NCBI RefSeq assembly: GCF_009557455.1
Contig: NZ_CP045651.1
Span: 2,852,001-2,916,000, forward strand
Length of the DNA: 64,000 nt
Reading direction: 5' to 3'
Source of the DNA: Alistipes sp. dk3624
GTDB lineage: Bacteria; Bacteroidota; Bacteroidia; Bacteroidales; Rikenellaceae
Below are positions 25,337 through 33,523 of the stretch, one piece after another (the first letter of the stretch is position 1; each line of letters starts with the position of its first letter). The translations under genes and the position numbers were made by a program. The notes under the pieces are model-generated. The model was not told the DNA's origin and did not search any database. It saw only the letters and a program-made list of their open reading frames with translations.

Positions 25337-26542
25337 ATGAAACAAGGCAACTTTGAAAATGAGGAGTTTATCCGTGTGGGTACTACCCTCTACAAGTTAG
25401 TGAACCAGCCCCGTCTGAACGGAGGCTATGTGAAGAAGCGCATCGTGTGGAACAACGAAACACTGCGGCAGGACTACGGCAAGGACTATCTCGCCACCGT
25501 GCCGAAGTACGACGGCTTCTGCACCGTCCCCGACCATGTGGACTACCGTCCCGTGGTGGACAAGTTCCTGAACCTCTACGAGCCGATAGGACACCGTCCG
25601 CAACAAGGCGAGTTTCCCTGTATCCGGTCATTGGTGCGCCATATCTTCGGTGAACAGTATGAATTGGGCATGGACTATCTTCAATTGCTCTACCTGCAAC
25701 CCGTGCAGAAACTGCCTATCCTGCTGTTGGTATCAGAAGAACGCAACACGGGCAAGAGTACATTCCTGAACTTCCTGAAAGCTGTGTTTCAAAACAATGT
25801 CACTTTCAATACCAACGAGGACTTCCGCAGCCAGTTCAATTCCGACTGGGCAGGAAAACTGCTCATCGTGGTGGACGAGGTATTGCTCAACCGCAGGGAG
25901 GACAGCGAGCGGTTGAAGAACCTCAGCACCACACTTTCCTACAAGGTGGAAGCCAAAGGCAAAGACCGTGACGAGATAGCGTTCTTTGCCAAGTTCGTGC
26001 TATGCTCCAACAACGAGTATCTGCCTGTTATCATTGATGCAGGTGAAACACGCTATTGGGTGCGCAAGATAGACCGTCTGCAATCCGATGACACAGACTT
26101 CCTGCAAAAGCTGAAAGCTGAGATACCTGCCTTTCTGTATTACCTGCAATACAGACAACTTTCCACCGAAAAGGAAAGCCGTATGTGGTTTGCGCCCTCT
26201 TTGCTGCATACCGAAGCCTTGCAGAAGATTATCCGCAGCAACCGCAACCGATTGGAGATAGAGATGTGCGAACTTATCCTTGACATTATGGAAAGTGTCG
26301 GCACGGACACATTCTCGTTCTGCCACAACGACATTCTTCTTTTGCTGGTACATTCGCAGGTAAAGGTGGAGAAGCACCAAGTCAGAAAGGTATTGCAGGA
26401 ATGTTGGAAACTTACTCCTGCCTCTAACGGGCTTACATATACCACTTACCAATTCAATTACAATCGGGAGTGCCGATATGAGCCGATAAAAAGAGTCGGT
26501 CGTTTCTACACCGTCACAAGGGAACAACTTGAATCCCTGTAA
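25337..26542 (+). CDS. Primase-associated helicase of the mobile element (SF3/DUF5906-type)
   Basis: 401 residues from ATG 25337 (MKQGNFENEEF); a TTG at 25295 would extend it by 14 residues. Walker A is EERNTGKST with K140. Walker B is LLIVVDEVLL, and a motif-C-like FVLCSNN follows, the order expected in superfamily 3 phage/plasmid helicases. The C-terminal ~120 residues look like a winged-helix domain. It probably unwinds the element's origin together with the Toprim primase gene downstream. Typical of the replication modules of Bacteroidales mobilisable elements. Confidence 0.88.
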   Translation: MKQGNFENEEFIRVGTTLYKLVNQPRLNGGYVKKRIVWNNETLRQDYGKDYLATVPKYDGFCTVPDHVDYRPVVDKFLNLYEPIGHRPQQGEFPCIRSLVRHIFGEQYELGMDYLQLLYLQPVQKLPILLLVSEERNTGKSTFLNFLKAVFQNNVTFNTNEDFRSQFNSDWAGKLLIVVDEVLLNRREDSERLKNLSTTLSYKVEAKGKDRDEIAFFAKFVLCSNNEYLPVIIDAGETRYWVRKIDRLQSDDTDFLQKLKAEIPAFLYYLQYRQLSTEKESRMWFAPSLLHTEALQKIIRSNRNRLEIEMCELILDIMESVGTDTFSFCHNDILLLLVHSQVKVEKHQVRKVLQECWKLTPASNGLTYTTYQFNYNRECRYEPIKRVGRFYTVTREQLESL

Positions 26543-26608
26543 TACTATTCTTTTTTTGTTGAATTGATGAATAATGATATAACCATACTGATAATAAACA
26601 GCATACAC

Positions 26609-26711
26609 TCTCAACAAATTCTCAACAATCGAAAAGAAAAGTTGAGAGGGAAACAGCATCAGTTTGTTGGATTCTCTATTTGTGAGTGGTTTGTTGAGAA
26701 GATGTTGAGAA
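26609..26711. repeat. Cluster of five TGTTGAGA-type repeats between helicase and primase
   Basis: In a 257-bp AT-rich gap the 8-9-mer TCTCAACAA occurs at 26609-26617 and 26620-26628. Its complement occurs as GTTGAGAGG (26641-26649), TTGTTGAGAA (26691-26700) and TGTTGAGAA (26703-26711). The arrangement resembles iterons or multiple binding sites for an initiator or regulator. Confidence 0.6.
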
Positions 26712-26799
26712 TATAAAGCATTAACGTATAGGACAATACATATCTCATTCATCAAATCAACGTTTTTACAGTCATCATCAAATCCATAGAAATTATATC

Positions 26800-27738
26800 A
26801 TGAACATCCAAGAAGCAAAACAAATCAAAATTGCGGACTATCTGCAAAGTTTGGGTTATTCGCCCGTAAAGCAACAGGGAAACTGCCTGTGGTATAAATC
26901 CCCGTTCCGTCAGGAAACGGAAGCCTCGTTCAAGGTGAACACCGACCGCAACCTGTGGTTCGATTATGGACTGGGAAGAGGTGGTAACATCATCGCACTT
27001 GCAGGGGTACTGTACGCATCCGACCATGTGCCTTATCTGCTTGGCAAGATAGCGGAACAGGCACCACACATCCGTCCCATATCTTTCTCTTTTCGCCAGC
27101 AGGCATCCGAACCGAGTTTCCAACATTTGGAGGTGGGCGAACTCACCCATCCGGCATTGCTCCGATACTTGCAGGAACGGGGCATAAACATCGCTTTGGC
27201 AAAGGCGCAATGTAAAGAGCTCCACTTCACCCATAACGGCAAGCCCTATTTCGCCATCGGTTTTCCGAATGTGGCGGGAGGATTTGAAGTGCGTAACCGT
27301 TTTTTCAAAGGCTGTGTCGCACCCAAAGACATCAGCCATATTCGGCAACAGGGAGAAGCGAGAGAGAAATGCCTTGTATTCGAGGGCATGATGGACTATC
27401 TTTCATTCCTCACGTTGCGGAAGAGGAACTGCTCGAACTTGCCCGACCTTGACAGGCAGGATTACGTCATCCTCAATTCGACCGCCAATGTTTCCAAAGC
27501 TATAGATGTGCTGCACGGGTATGGACGTATCCACTGCATGCTCGACAATGACGAGGCGGGAAGAAAGGCGTATCGGGAATTGGAAAGGAAGTTCGCCGGA
27601 CGCATCCGCGACTTCTCCGACAACTACAAAGGGCATAAAGACCTGAACGATTACCTGCGTGGAATCCGGCAGAAATTAGCCGTTAGTCCACCGCCAAGAA
27701 CTATCGTAAAACCCAAGAAGAAAGGGTTGGGATTATGA
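26800..27738 (+). CDS. Toprim-domain DNA primase of the mobile element
   Basis: 312 residues. The N-terminal ~90 residues resemble a CHC2-type primase head (YKSPFRQETEASFKVN..LWFDYGLGRGGN), but the zinc-binding cysteines are absent, as is usual in this group. The Toprim domain shows the catalytic glutamate E195 (VFEGMMDYLSF) and the acidic motif LDNDEAG (248-254). It would make primers for the element's single strand after transfer or during replication. mob genes follow after a 176-bp gap. The C-terminus is a basic tail. Confidence 0.9.
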   Translation: MNIQEAKQIKIADYLQSLGYSPVKQQGNCLWYKSPFRQETEASFKVNTDRNLWFDYGLGRGGNIIALAGVLYASDHVPYLLGKIAEQAPHIRPISFSFRQQASEPSFQHLEVGELTHPALLRYLQERGINIALAKAQCKELHFTHNGKPYFAIGFPNVAGGFEVRNRFFKGCVAPKDISHIRQQGEAREKCLVFEGMMDYLSFLTLRKRNCSNLPDLDRQDYVILNSTANVSKAIDVLHGYGRIHCMLDNDEAGRKAYRELERKFAGRIRDFSDNYKGHKDLNDYLRGIRQKLAVSPPPRTIVKPKKKGLGL

Positions 27739-27914
27739 CATCCCGAATGAGAAAAACGGGAGATGCCCGAAACTCATTCCTTAAGGATTGGGAGGTAGCA
27801 AGTTTGTGTTTCGGGTGTACCGAAACCGCTTGCCACCCACCATCCAAATTGCAGGAGGTGGCATCCCGTCGGTCTATACAGTTGAATCAGTAACCGAATT
27901 AAAAGGAATAAAAT
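27739..27914. other. Candidate origin of transfer (oriT)
   Basis: The gap directly upstream of mobC-mobA, where oriT lies in related elements, carries two clear hairpins. One is GTTTCGG-gtgta-CCGAAAC (27808-27826); the other is TGCCACC with GGTGGCA (27831-27837 and 27857-27863). The nick site cannot be assigned from this sequence alone. Confidence 0.5.
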
Positions 27915-28280
27915 ATGGAACAGACAAAGGAACACAAGGAACGCAACAAGGGAGGTCGCCCCAAGAAGGAAGCAACCGAGAAACTGAAATACCGTATCGC
28001 AGTGAAAATGACGGCAGCCGACTACTTCCGCCTGCTGACACGATCGCATGAGGCGGGCGTATCACCAAGCGAGTACATGAGGGAATGTTTCCGTAACGGT
28101 CATGTGAAAGAACGGCTGTCGGAGGAACATGCCGGATACATCCGCCAACTCTGCGGCATGGCTAACAATCTCAACCAGCTTGCGCGTAAGGCAAACGCCG
28201 GAGGCTTCCACGATGAACGGTGGGACTGCAAGGTGGCAGTGGCAAGGATTCATGAACTTATAACCAAGATAGGGATATGA
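27915..28280 (+). CDS. mobC: Mobilisation accessory protein MobC/MobB-like
   Basis: 121 residues. A basic N-terminus (KGGRPKKEATEKLKYRI) is followed by a ribbon-helix-helix-like segment (ADYFRLLTRSHEAGVSPSEYMREC). The MobC-family signature LCGMANNLNQLARKANAGGF lies at residues ~76-95. Such proteins bind oriT and help the relaxase melt and nick DNA. The stop overlaps the relaxase start, so the two are coupled. Confidence 0.92.
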   Translation: MEQTKEHKERNKGGRPKKEATEKLKYRIAVKMTAADYFRLLTRSHEAGVSPSEYMRECFRNGHVKERLSEEHAGYIRQLCGMANNLNQLARKANAGGFHDERWDCKVAVARIHELITKIGI

Positions 28281-29224
28281 TGGCGAAAATCGTAAAAGGA
28301 AGCGACTTCAAGGGTGTGGTGGATTACATCATCGACAAGAAGAAGGATACGCAGATAGTAGCAAGCGAAGGCTTGTTTATGGAAAATCTGGAAACTATCG
28401 CCATGAGTTTCAATGCCCAGTCACGGATGAACGATAAGGTGACAAAACCTGTCGGACATATCGCGTTGAGTTTTTCCAAAGAGGATGAGTTACGGCTGAC
28501 GAACCGTATCATGGCAGGCATCGCGCTTGAATATATGGAACGGATGGGAATCAAGAATACGCAGTTCTTCATCGCCCAGCATTTCGACAAGGAGCATCCG
28601 CACGTGCATATTGCTTTCAACCGCATAGACAACAACGGCAATACCATATCGGACAGGCACGAGCGTCTGCGCAGTACCCGCATCTGCAAGGAATTGACCT
28701 TGAAATACGGCTTGCATATGGCTGGCGGAAAGGACAATGTCAAACGCAACCGCCTGAAAGAGCCAGACAGGACGAAATATGCGCTTTACGACATCATCAA
28801 AATGGAAGTCGGCAGATGCGGCAACTGGAACGTGCTTATCGCCAACCTGAAACGGCAGGGAGTGGAAGTACATTTCAAGCATAAGGGGCAGACCAGCGAG
28901 GTGCAGGGTGTTGTATTCTCCATGAATGGCTACCATTTCAACGGCTCCAAAGTGGACAGGCGTTTCAGTTATTCCAAGATTGACGCGGCTTTGCAGCACA
29001 ACAGATGCAGGGAACGTATGGGAATAACAGCCGGAATATATGAAACGGCTACACCAAGCGCACCGTCCGGCACGGCACAAAGCGAGTTGTTCAACGGCTC
29101 TTGGGGATTGCTAAAAAGCAGTGGCTCATCTTATAACGCTGCTGATGCGGAAGCCAATCAGGAAATGGTGGATATACTTCGCAGAAGGAAGAAAGTTAAG
29201 CGCAAGAGAGGTGTTGGGTTCTAA
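28277..29224 (+). CDS. mobA: Relaxase MobA (MOBP/VirD2-like)
   Basis: 315 residues. The N-terminal relaxase domain has the metal-binding histidine cluster H102...H107-P-H109-V-H111 (HFDKEHPHVHIAF) and an N-terminal KGSDFKGVVDYI segment. The usual active-site Tyr is expected near the N-terminus; Y17 is the candidate. It nicks oriT and pilots the strand into a conjugation apparatus supplied by another element. It overlaps mobC by 4 bp. The length is normal for small Bacteroides mobilisable elements, so it looks functional. Confidence 0.93.
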   Translation: MMAKIVKGSDFKGVVDYIIDKKKDTQIVASEGLFMENLETIAMSFNAQSRMNDKVTKPVGHIALSFSKEDELRLTNRIMAGIALEYMERMGIKNTQFFIAQHFDKEHPHVHIAFNRIDNNGNTISDRHERLRSTRICKELTLKYGLHMAGGKDNVKRNRLKEPDRTKYALYDIIKMEVGRCGNWNVLIANLKRQGVEVHFKHKGQTSEVQGVVFSMNGYHFNGSKVDRRFSYSKIDAALQHNRCRERMGITAGIYETATPSAPSGTAQSELFNGSWGLLKSSGSSYNAADAEANQEMVDILRRRKKVKRKRGVGF

Positions 29225-29245
29225 TATTCTGTACTAATCCAATTC

Positions 29246-29934
29246 TCACGACACTTGCGCTCTATATTCATTCGGAGTGTAACCTACCTCTTTCTTGAAC
29301 AGTCGGGTAAAATGTTGCGGGTACTGAAAACCGAGATTATAGGCGATTTCATTAACGGTGTCGTCTGTAGATGCAAGTTCCGTCTTGGCTATTTCAATAG
29401 ACTTGTCATGAATGAAATGCAGGGCGGTTGAACCTGTTTCTTTTTTCAATAAATCACTGAAATAGTTGGGCGAGAGGCAGAGCTTGTCTGCACAATACTG
29501 TACAGTGGGCAAGCCTATCCGTTTAGCAGCCCCATCATGGAAGTATTCGTCAAGCAACCGCTCAAATCTTGCGAGGATGTCTCGGTTTTGGTTGTCGCGT
29601 GTGATGAACTGGCGGTCATAGAAACGTGTGCAGTAATCAAGGAACGTCTTGATGCTGTCTGTGATGAGGTTCTTGCTGTGACGGTGTATCGGATGGTTCA
29701 ATTCATATTGAATCTTGTGGAAGCAATCCATGATGATTTGCCGTTCTTCCACACTAAGGTGCAATGCCTCGTTTGTCTCGTAGGAAAAGAACGAATATTC
29801 ACGCATTATCCGCCCGAGAGGTGTATTCCGCAGCAGGTCGGGATGGAACATAAGCAGGTAGCCATCTGGTTGGAACTGCATGCCGTCATCTTCCGCACCG
29901 AACACCTGTCCGGGCGCGATAAATATCAGTGTGC
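29246..29934 (-). pseudogene. AraC-family regulator, 5' part deleted
   Basis: The C-terminal ~220 residues are intact, with two helix-turn-helix segments (YCADKLCLSPNYFSDLLKKE and VNEIAYNLGFQYPQHFTRLFKK) and PNEYR at the end. Homology continues upstream of the first ATG (29905) as LIFIAPGQV to about 29930 and then stops at a junction; an in-frame TAA follows. The N-terminal cupin-like sensor half, roughly 70-80 residues, is missing. It abuts the aldo/keto reductase remnant head to head. A shortened protein from ATG 29905 is possible. Confidence 0.8.
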
Positions 29935-30117
29935 ATAATTATTCCTAAGTCTGTGAAACCGGAACGCATGAAGCAGAATCTCGACATATTAGACTTCACC
30001 CTGTCGGCCGACGACATGGCACGGATAAAGACGCTGGATACCGACAAGCCTTTCTTACTCGGCTCGCACGAAGATCCAGAAATCGTAAAATGGTTCATGC
30101 AGTACAAAAACGCCTGA
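29935..30117 (+). pseudogene. Aldo/keto reductase, C-terminal remnant
   Basis: About 60 residues beginning IIIPKSVKPERMKQNLDI and continuing FTLSADDMARIKTLD, the conserved C-terminal part of NADPH-dependent aldo/keto reductases, whose full length is about 280. Everything 5' of the IPKS strand is absent. The open frame uses a GTG at 29929 that belongs to the neighbouring AraC remnant, so it is not a real start. The two remnants were once divergent neighbours. Confidence 0.85.
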
Positions 30118-30164
30118 ACATCAACAACCATATTTCGATAGCCGCTATCGACTATATTAAGAAG

Positions 30165-31064
30165 TTATTCGTATATGCCTTTATTGTAATCCGTCATGTA
30201 CTGAGTAAATGTTTTGCCTGTTTGCTGTTTGAAGAAGCGCATGAGATGGCTCGGATCAGAGAAATTGAAATCATCCGCCATTTCACTGACAGTGCGGTTG
30301 GAGAATAGCAATTCGTTCTTCAGTTCCTCAAGCAGACGTTGTTTTATCAAATGGGTAGCTGATACTCCGAATTGGGCTTTTACTGAGTTATTGAGTGTGA
30401 TGCGACTGACATGAAGCATGTCTGCATATTCCTGCACCCGCTGGTGGGTGCGGATATTCTGTTCCAACAAGTCCTTGAACCGAAAAGCGAAATTGTTTTT
30501 AGCAATTTCAGCGGGCAAGCAATAGGCGGCAGCGTATGTACGATTGATAATCAGCAAAAGATAATATAGTAAGGAAACAATGATATTGTACGTATCGGAC
30601 ACTGGATTCATCAGCTCATACTTAATCTTTCCGAGCAGCCGCATATATTCCTTCATTTCGTCATGTGTGGCATTGATGTAAGGCGGCGTATCTGTCTGGT
30701 AACAATACAAAAGGCGAAAAACGAAGAACTTGTCGGCGATAAAAGTACGCATGAAATCTTCGCGGAATATAAGGAACGTGTAATCCAACGCCGTCTCATC
30801 TACATGCCACTCTTGTTGCTGATGGGGTGAAAGCAGGAGAACCATGCCGTCGCGCAGTTCAATCTTGCGGAAGTTCAGTAGCAAATATCCGTTTGCCTTA
30901 CGGAAAAAGTAGAAGCTGAAGAAGTCTGTCTTAAACCGCTTGTTTTCTGTCAGCACAAGTCCGATGTCCTTGTTTATGGCAGTATTGATGTAAAAATCCA
31001 CGCCGCAGCGTGTCTTGTTGAACGGTACGCTGACCAGTCGATCAGGGTTGATTATCTCGTCCAT
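30165..31064 (-). CDS. AraC-family transcriptional regulator
   Basis: 299 residues, apparently complete. Residues ~1-110 form a cupin-like sensor domain (LRDGMVLLLSPHQQQEWHV), and residues ~195-295 form the tandem HTH DNA-binding domain (VQEYADMLHVSRITLNNSVKAQFG and VSEMADDFNFSDPSHLMRFFKQQTGKT). It is divergent from the MBL/radical-SAM operon with 130 bp between start codons, the usual layout for a local regulator. A minus-strand -7 box TATCTTTG lies at 31088-31081. The ligand is unknown. Confidence 0.92.
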   Translation of the reverse strand: MDEIINPDRLVSVPFNKTRCGVDFYINTAINKDIGLVLTENKRFKTDFFSFYFFRKANGYLLLNFRKIELRDGMVLLLSPHQQQEWHVDETALDYTFLIFREDFMRTFIADKFFVFRLLYCYQTDTPPYINATHDEMKEYMRLLGKIKYELMNPVSDTYNIIVSLLYYLLLIINRTYAAAYCLPAEIAKNNFAFRFKDLLEQNIRTHQRVQEYADMLHVSRITLNNSVKAQFGVSATHLIKQRLLEELKNELLFSNRTVSEMADDFNFSDPSHLMRFFKQQTGKTFTQYMTDYNKGIYE

Positions 31065-31080
31065 ATCCTTGTCGTTTTTG

Positions 31081-31164
31081 CAAAGATAATAATTTCATTT
31101 ATCAAAATGGCATAATTACCGTTTTTTCAGGCATAGATGTTTCGCCGGATTCTTCCGAACTTTG
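31081..31164. promoter_or_regulatory. Divergent promoter region of the AraC regulator and the MBL/radical-SAM operon
   Basis: On the minus strand TATCTTTG (31088-31081) is a perfect -7 box 17 bp from the AraC start. On the plus strand GAACTTTG (31157-31164) is a one-mismatch -7 box 30 bp from the MBL start. Both lack a well-spaced -33 TTTG, which is consistent with activator-dependent promoters. Confidence 0.5.
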
Positions 31165-31194
31165 CACCCGTAATCAATAACAAGACATATAGTC

Positions 31195-31971
31195 ATGAAA
31201 AAGACATCCACAGTACAATTGGTGCGCAATGCCACCTTGAAAATCAGGTATGCGGGACACACCATGCTAATTGACCCCGTTTTAGCCGACAAAGGCACTT
31301 TGATATCGGCCCTCGGTGTGAATAAAACACCGAGGGTACACCTCACCATTCCTATTCAGGATATTATCGGAGGCGTGGACATGGTGCTCCTGACCCACAA
31401 TCACATCGACCATTACGAGCCGAGTGTCCCCACACATTTGCCCAAAGAAATTCCTTTCTACGTTCAGCCCCAGGACGCGGACGCCATCAGAAACGACGGA
31501 TTTACAAATGTGATACCCATCGAAGAAATAAAAACAATAGACGGCATATCCATTTACCGCACGACCGGACATCATGGTTTCGGGCAGATCGGGCAGATGA
31601 TGGGACCTGTATCAGGTTATGTGCTAAAAGCCGAGGGCTTCCCGACCGTTTATATAATGGGTGACTGCCGATGGGAAGCATGTATCCGAGACACCGTGGA
31701 ACGGTTCAATCCTGACTATATCGTGGTAAACTCCGGAGGTGCAATCTTTCCCGAATTTTCCAAAACGGACGGTCCTATCATCCCCGACGAGAACGAAGTG
31801 ATGCAGATACTTGACGAATTGCCTTCGCATATCAAGCTGATAGCCGTACACATGGATGCCATCGACCATTGCCAGACCACCCGTGCAATTCTGCGCAATG
31901 AGGCAACGCATCACGAAGCCGACATGAGCCGGCTGATTATCCCGGAGGACGGAGAAACAGTTGTGTTATGA
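31195..31971 (+). CDS. MBL-fold metallo-hydrolase, first gene of the radical-SAM cassette
   Basis: 258 residues. The metallo-beta-lactamase motif H68-x-H70-x-D72-H73 (THNHIDH) is intact, with further candidate ligands at TTGHHG (~122) and IMGDC (~160); a C-terminal HMDAIDH also occurs. The UlaG/beta-lactamase_B_2-like layout suggests a cytosolic hydrolase or phosphodiesterase; there is no signal peptide. The stop overlaps the next gene by 4 bp (ATGA), so stoichiometric co-translation with the radical-SAM pair is likely. The substrate is unknown. Confidence 0.9.
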   Translation: MKKTSTVQLVRNATLKIRYAGHTMLIDPVLADKGTLISALGVNKTPRVHLTIPIQDIIGGVDMVLLTHNHIDHYEPSVPTHLPKEIPFYVQPQDADAIRNDGFTNVIPIEEIKTIDGISIYRTTGHHGFGQIGQMMGPVSGYVLKAEGFPTVYIMGDCRWEACIRDTVERFNPDYIVVNSGGAIFPEFSKTDGPIIPDENEVMQILDELPSHIKLIAVHMDAIDHCQTTRAILRNEATHHEADMSRLIIPEDGETVVL

Positions 31972-32636
31972 GTGTCTGCATTAAATCCCTGATAAAAAAC
32001 ATGAACATAGTGGTAGGGTGCACTATAGGATGCCCTTACTGCTATGCCCGTAACAACTGCCGCCGTTTCCACATTACCGACGACTTTTCCGTGCCTGAAT
32101 ACATGGAACGAAAACTGCGCATCATCGATACGTCCCGTCCTCATGTGTGGCTCATGACAGGAATGAGCGATTTCTCCGATTGGAAGCCTGAATGGAACGC
32201 AGAAATTTTCGAGCGGATCAGCAGCAATCCCCAGCACGCCTATATCTTTCTGACGAAGCGCCCTGACAAAATCAGTTTCTCCTCTGACGACGAGAACGTA
32301 TGGATGGGCGTGACCGTCACGCGCAGTTCCGAGAAAAGGAGGATTGATGATTTGAAAAAGAATATCAAAGCACGACACTACCATGTCACGTTTGAACCTC
32401 TCTTCGATGATATCGGCGAGATTGATTTCGAGGGAATTGACTGGATTGTCATAGGCACAGAGACCGGAAACCGAAAAGGAAAGTCATATTCGCGCCCCGA
32501 ATGGGTGCTTAGCATTGCAGAACAGGCAAAGGCTCATGGCATACCGGTGTTCATGAAAGAGGATTTGCTGCCGATTATGGGCGACGAAAGAATGATTCAG
32601 GAATTGCCGGAACAATTTACCAGACGAATACAATGA
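31968..32636 (+). CDS. Radical SAM protein A of a mobile pair (DUF5131-like)
   Basis: 222 residues. The 4Fe-4S/SAM motif CxxxCxxC is C18-TIG-C22-PY-C25 (GCTIGCPYCYARNNC). The rest follows the phage Gp37/DUF5131 layout, with PHVWLMTGMSDFSDW, FLTKRPD and a TFEPL segment. Overlaps on both sides (MBL upstream, radical SAM B downstream) make a three-gene unit. From memory, automated annotation calls such neighbours 'radical SAM mobile pair protein A and B'; no biochemical activity has been assigned as far as I know. Confidence 0.88.
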   Translation: MSVCIKSLIKNMNIVVGCTIGCPYCYARNNCRRFHITDDFSVPEYMERKLRIIDTSRPHVWLMTGMSDFSDWKPEWNAEIFERISSNPQHAYIFLTKRPDKISFSSDDENVWMGVTVTRSSEKRRIDDLKKNIKARHYHVTFEPLFDDIGEIDFEGIDWIVIGTETGNRKGKSYSRPEWVLSIAEQAKAHGIPVFMKEDLLPIMGDERMIQELPEQFTRRIQ

Positions 32637-33508
32637 ATATGGATACAATAAAGGAAATAGATGTAAAGAGTGTAATGACCAAATCCTCTCTGCCGGTGGG
32701 AGGATATTCGGTCAACCCTTATGTAGGGTGTCCCCACGCCTGCAGGTATTGCTACGCATCGTTCATGAAACGGTTCACCGGGCACACCGAGCCGTGGGGT
32801 ACGTTTTTAGATGTAAAAAACTGGAAGCCGATAACGAATCCTCATAAATACGACGGTGAACGTGTTGTAATAGGGTCTGTGACGGACGGTTACAATCCGT
32901 ATGAAGAAGAATTCCACCGTACCCGAAGGCTGCTCGAAGAGCTGCGAGGAAGCGATGCCGAGATTATGATATGCACAAAGTCCGATCTTGTCCTTCGCGA
33001 TCTCGACCTGTTGAAGAGTTTTCCCAAAGTGACTGTGTCATGGTCTGTCAATACGCTCGACGAGCAGTTCTGCGCAGATATGGACAACGCCGTAAGCATT
33101 GAACGCCGTCTGAAAGCGATGCGTCAGACATACGAGGCAGGTATCCGCACCGTATGCTTCGTCTCGCCCATATTCCCCAGAATAACAGACGTGAAGGCAA
33201 TAATAGAGGAGGTAAAAGATTATGCTGATTTAATCTGGCTTGAAAACCTGAATTTACGCGGGCAGTTCAAAGGCGGGATAATGACGTATATCCGTGAGAA
33301 GTATCCTGACCTCATACCGCTTTACGAGGAAATTTACAATAAAAAAAGGCTTGAATACTGGCAGGCATTGGAGCAGGACATTTCAAATTACGCCAAGGAG
33401 CAGGGCTTCCCGTATCGTATAAACGATCTGCCATACGGACGCTCGGAAAAAGGCAAACCTGTCATCGTAAACTACTTCTACCACGAAAAAATACGATTGA
33501 CAAAATGA
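32633..33508 (+). CDS. Radical SAM protein B of a mobile pair (SPL-like)
   Basis: 291 residues. The radical-SAM cluster motif is C33-PHA-C37-RY-C40 (YVGCPHACRYCYASF). It is followed by spore-photoproduct-lyase-like segments: VVIGSVTDGYNPYE, ICTKSDLVLRDLDLL and VSWSVNTLDEQF. It overlaps radical SAM A by 4 bp. SPL-like enzymes repair or modify nucleic acids by radical chemistry, but this one is too divergent for a specific claim. It is the last gene of the AraC-linked operon; the rteA remnant begins 15 bp later. Confidence 0.88.
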   Translation: MNMDTIKEIDVKSVMTKSSLPVGGYSVNPYVGCPHACRYCYASFMKRFTGHTEPWGTFLDVKNWKPITNPHKYDGERVVIGSVTDGYNPYEEEFHRTRRLLEELRGSDAEIMICTKSDLVLRDLDLLKSFPKVTVSWSVNTLDEQFCADMDNAVSIERRLKAMRQTYEAGIRTVCFVSPIFPRITDVKAIIEEVKDYADLIWLENLNLRGQFKGGIMTYIREKYPDLIPLYEEIYNKKRLEYWQALEQDISNYAKEQGFPYRINDLPYGRSEKGKPVIVNYFYHEKIRLTK

Positions 33509-33523
33509 GGCTATGCCGGACTG

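Noticed and set aside
26609-26711. CRISPR array or leader
   Set aside because: The repeated unit is only 8-9 bases, appears in both orientations and has no regular spacers; there are no cas genes.
29929-30117. A functional small protein starting at GTG 29929
   Set aside because: The start lies inside the AraC remnant and the residues are exactly the C-terminus of an aldo/keto reductase, so it is a remnant.
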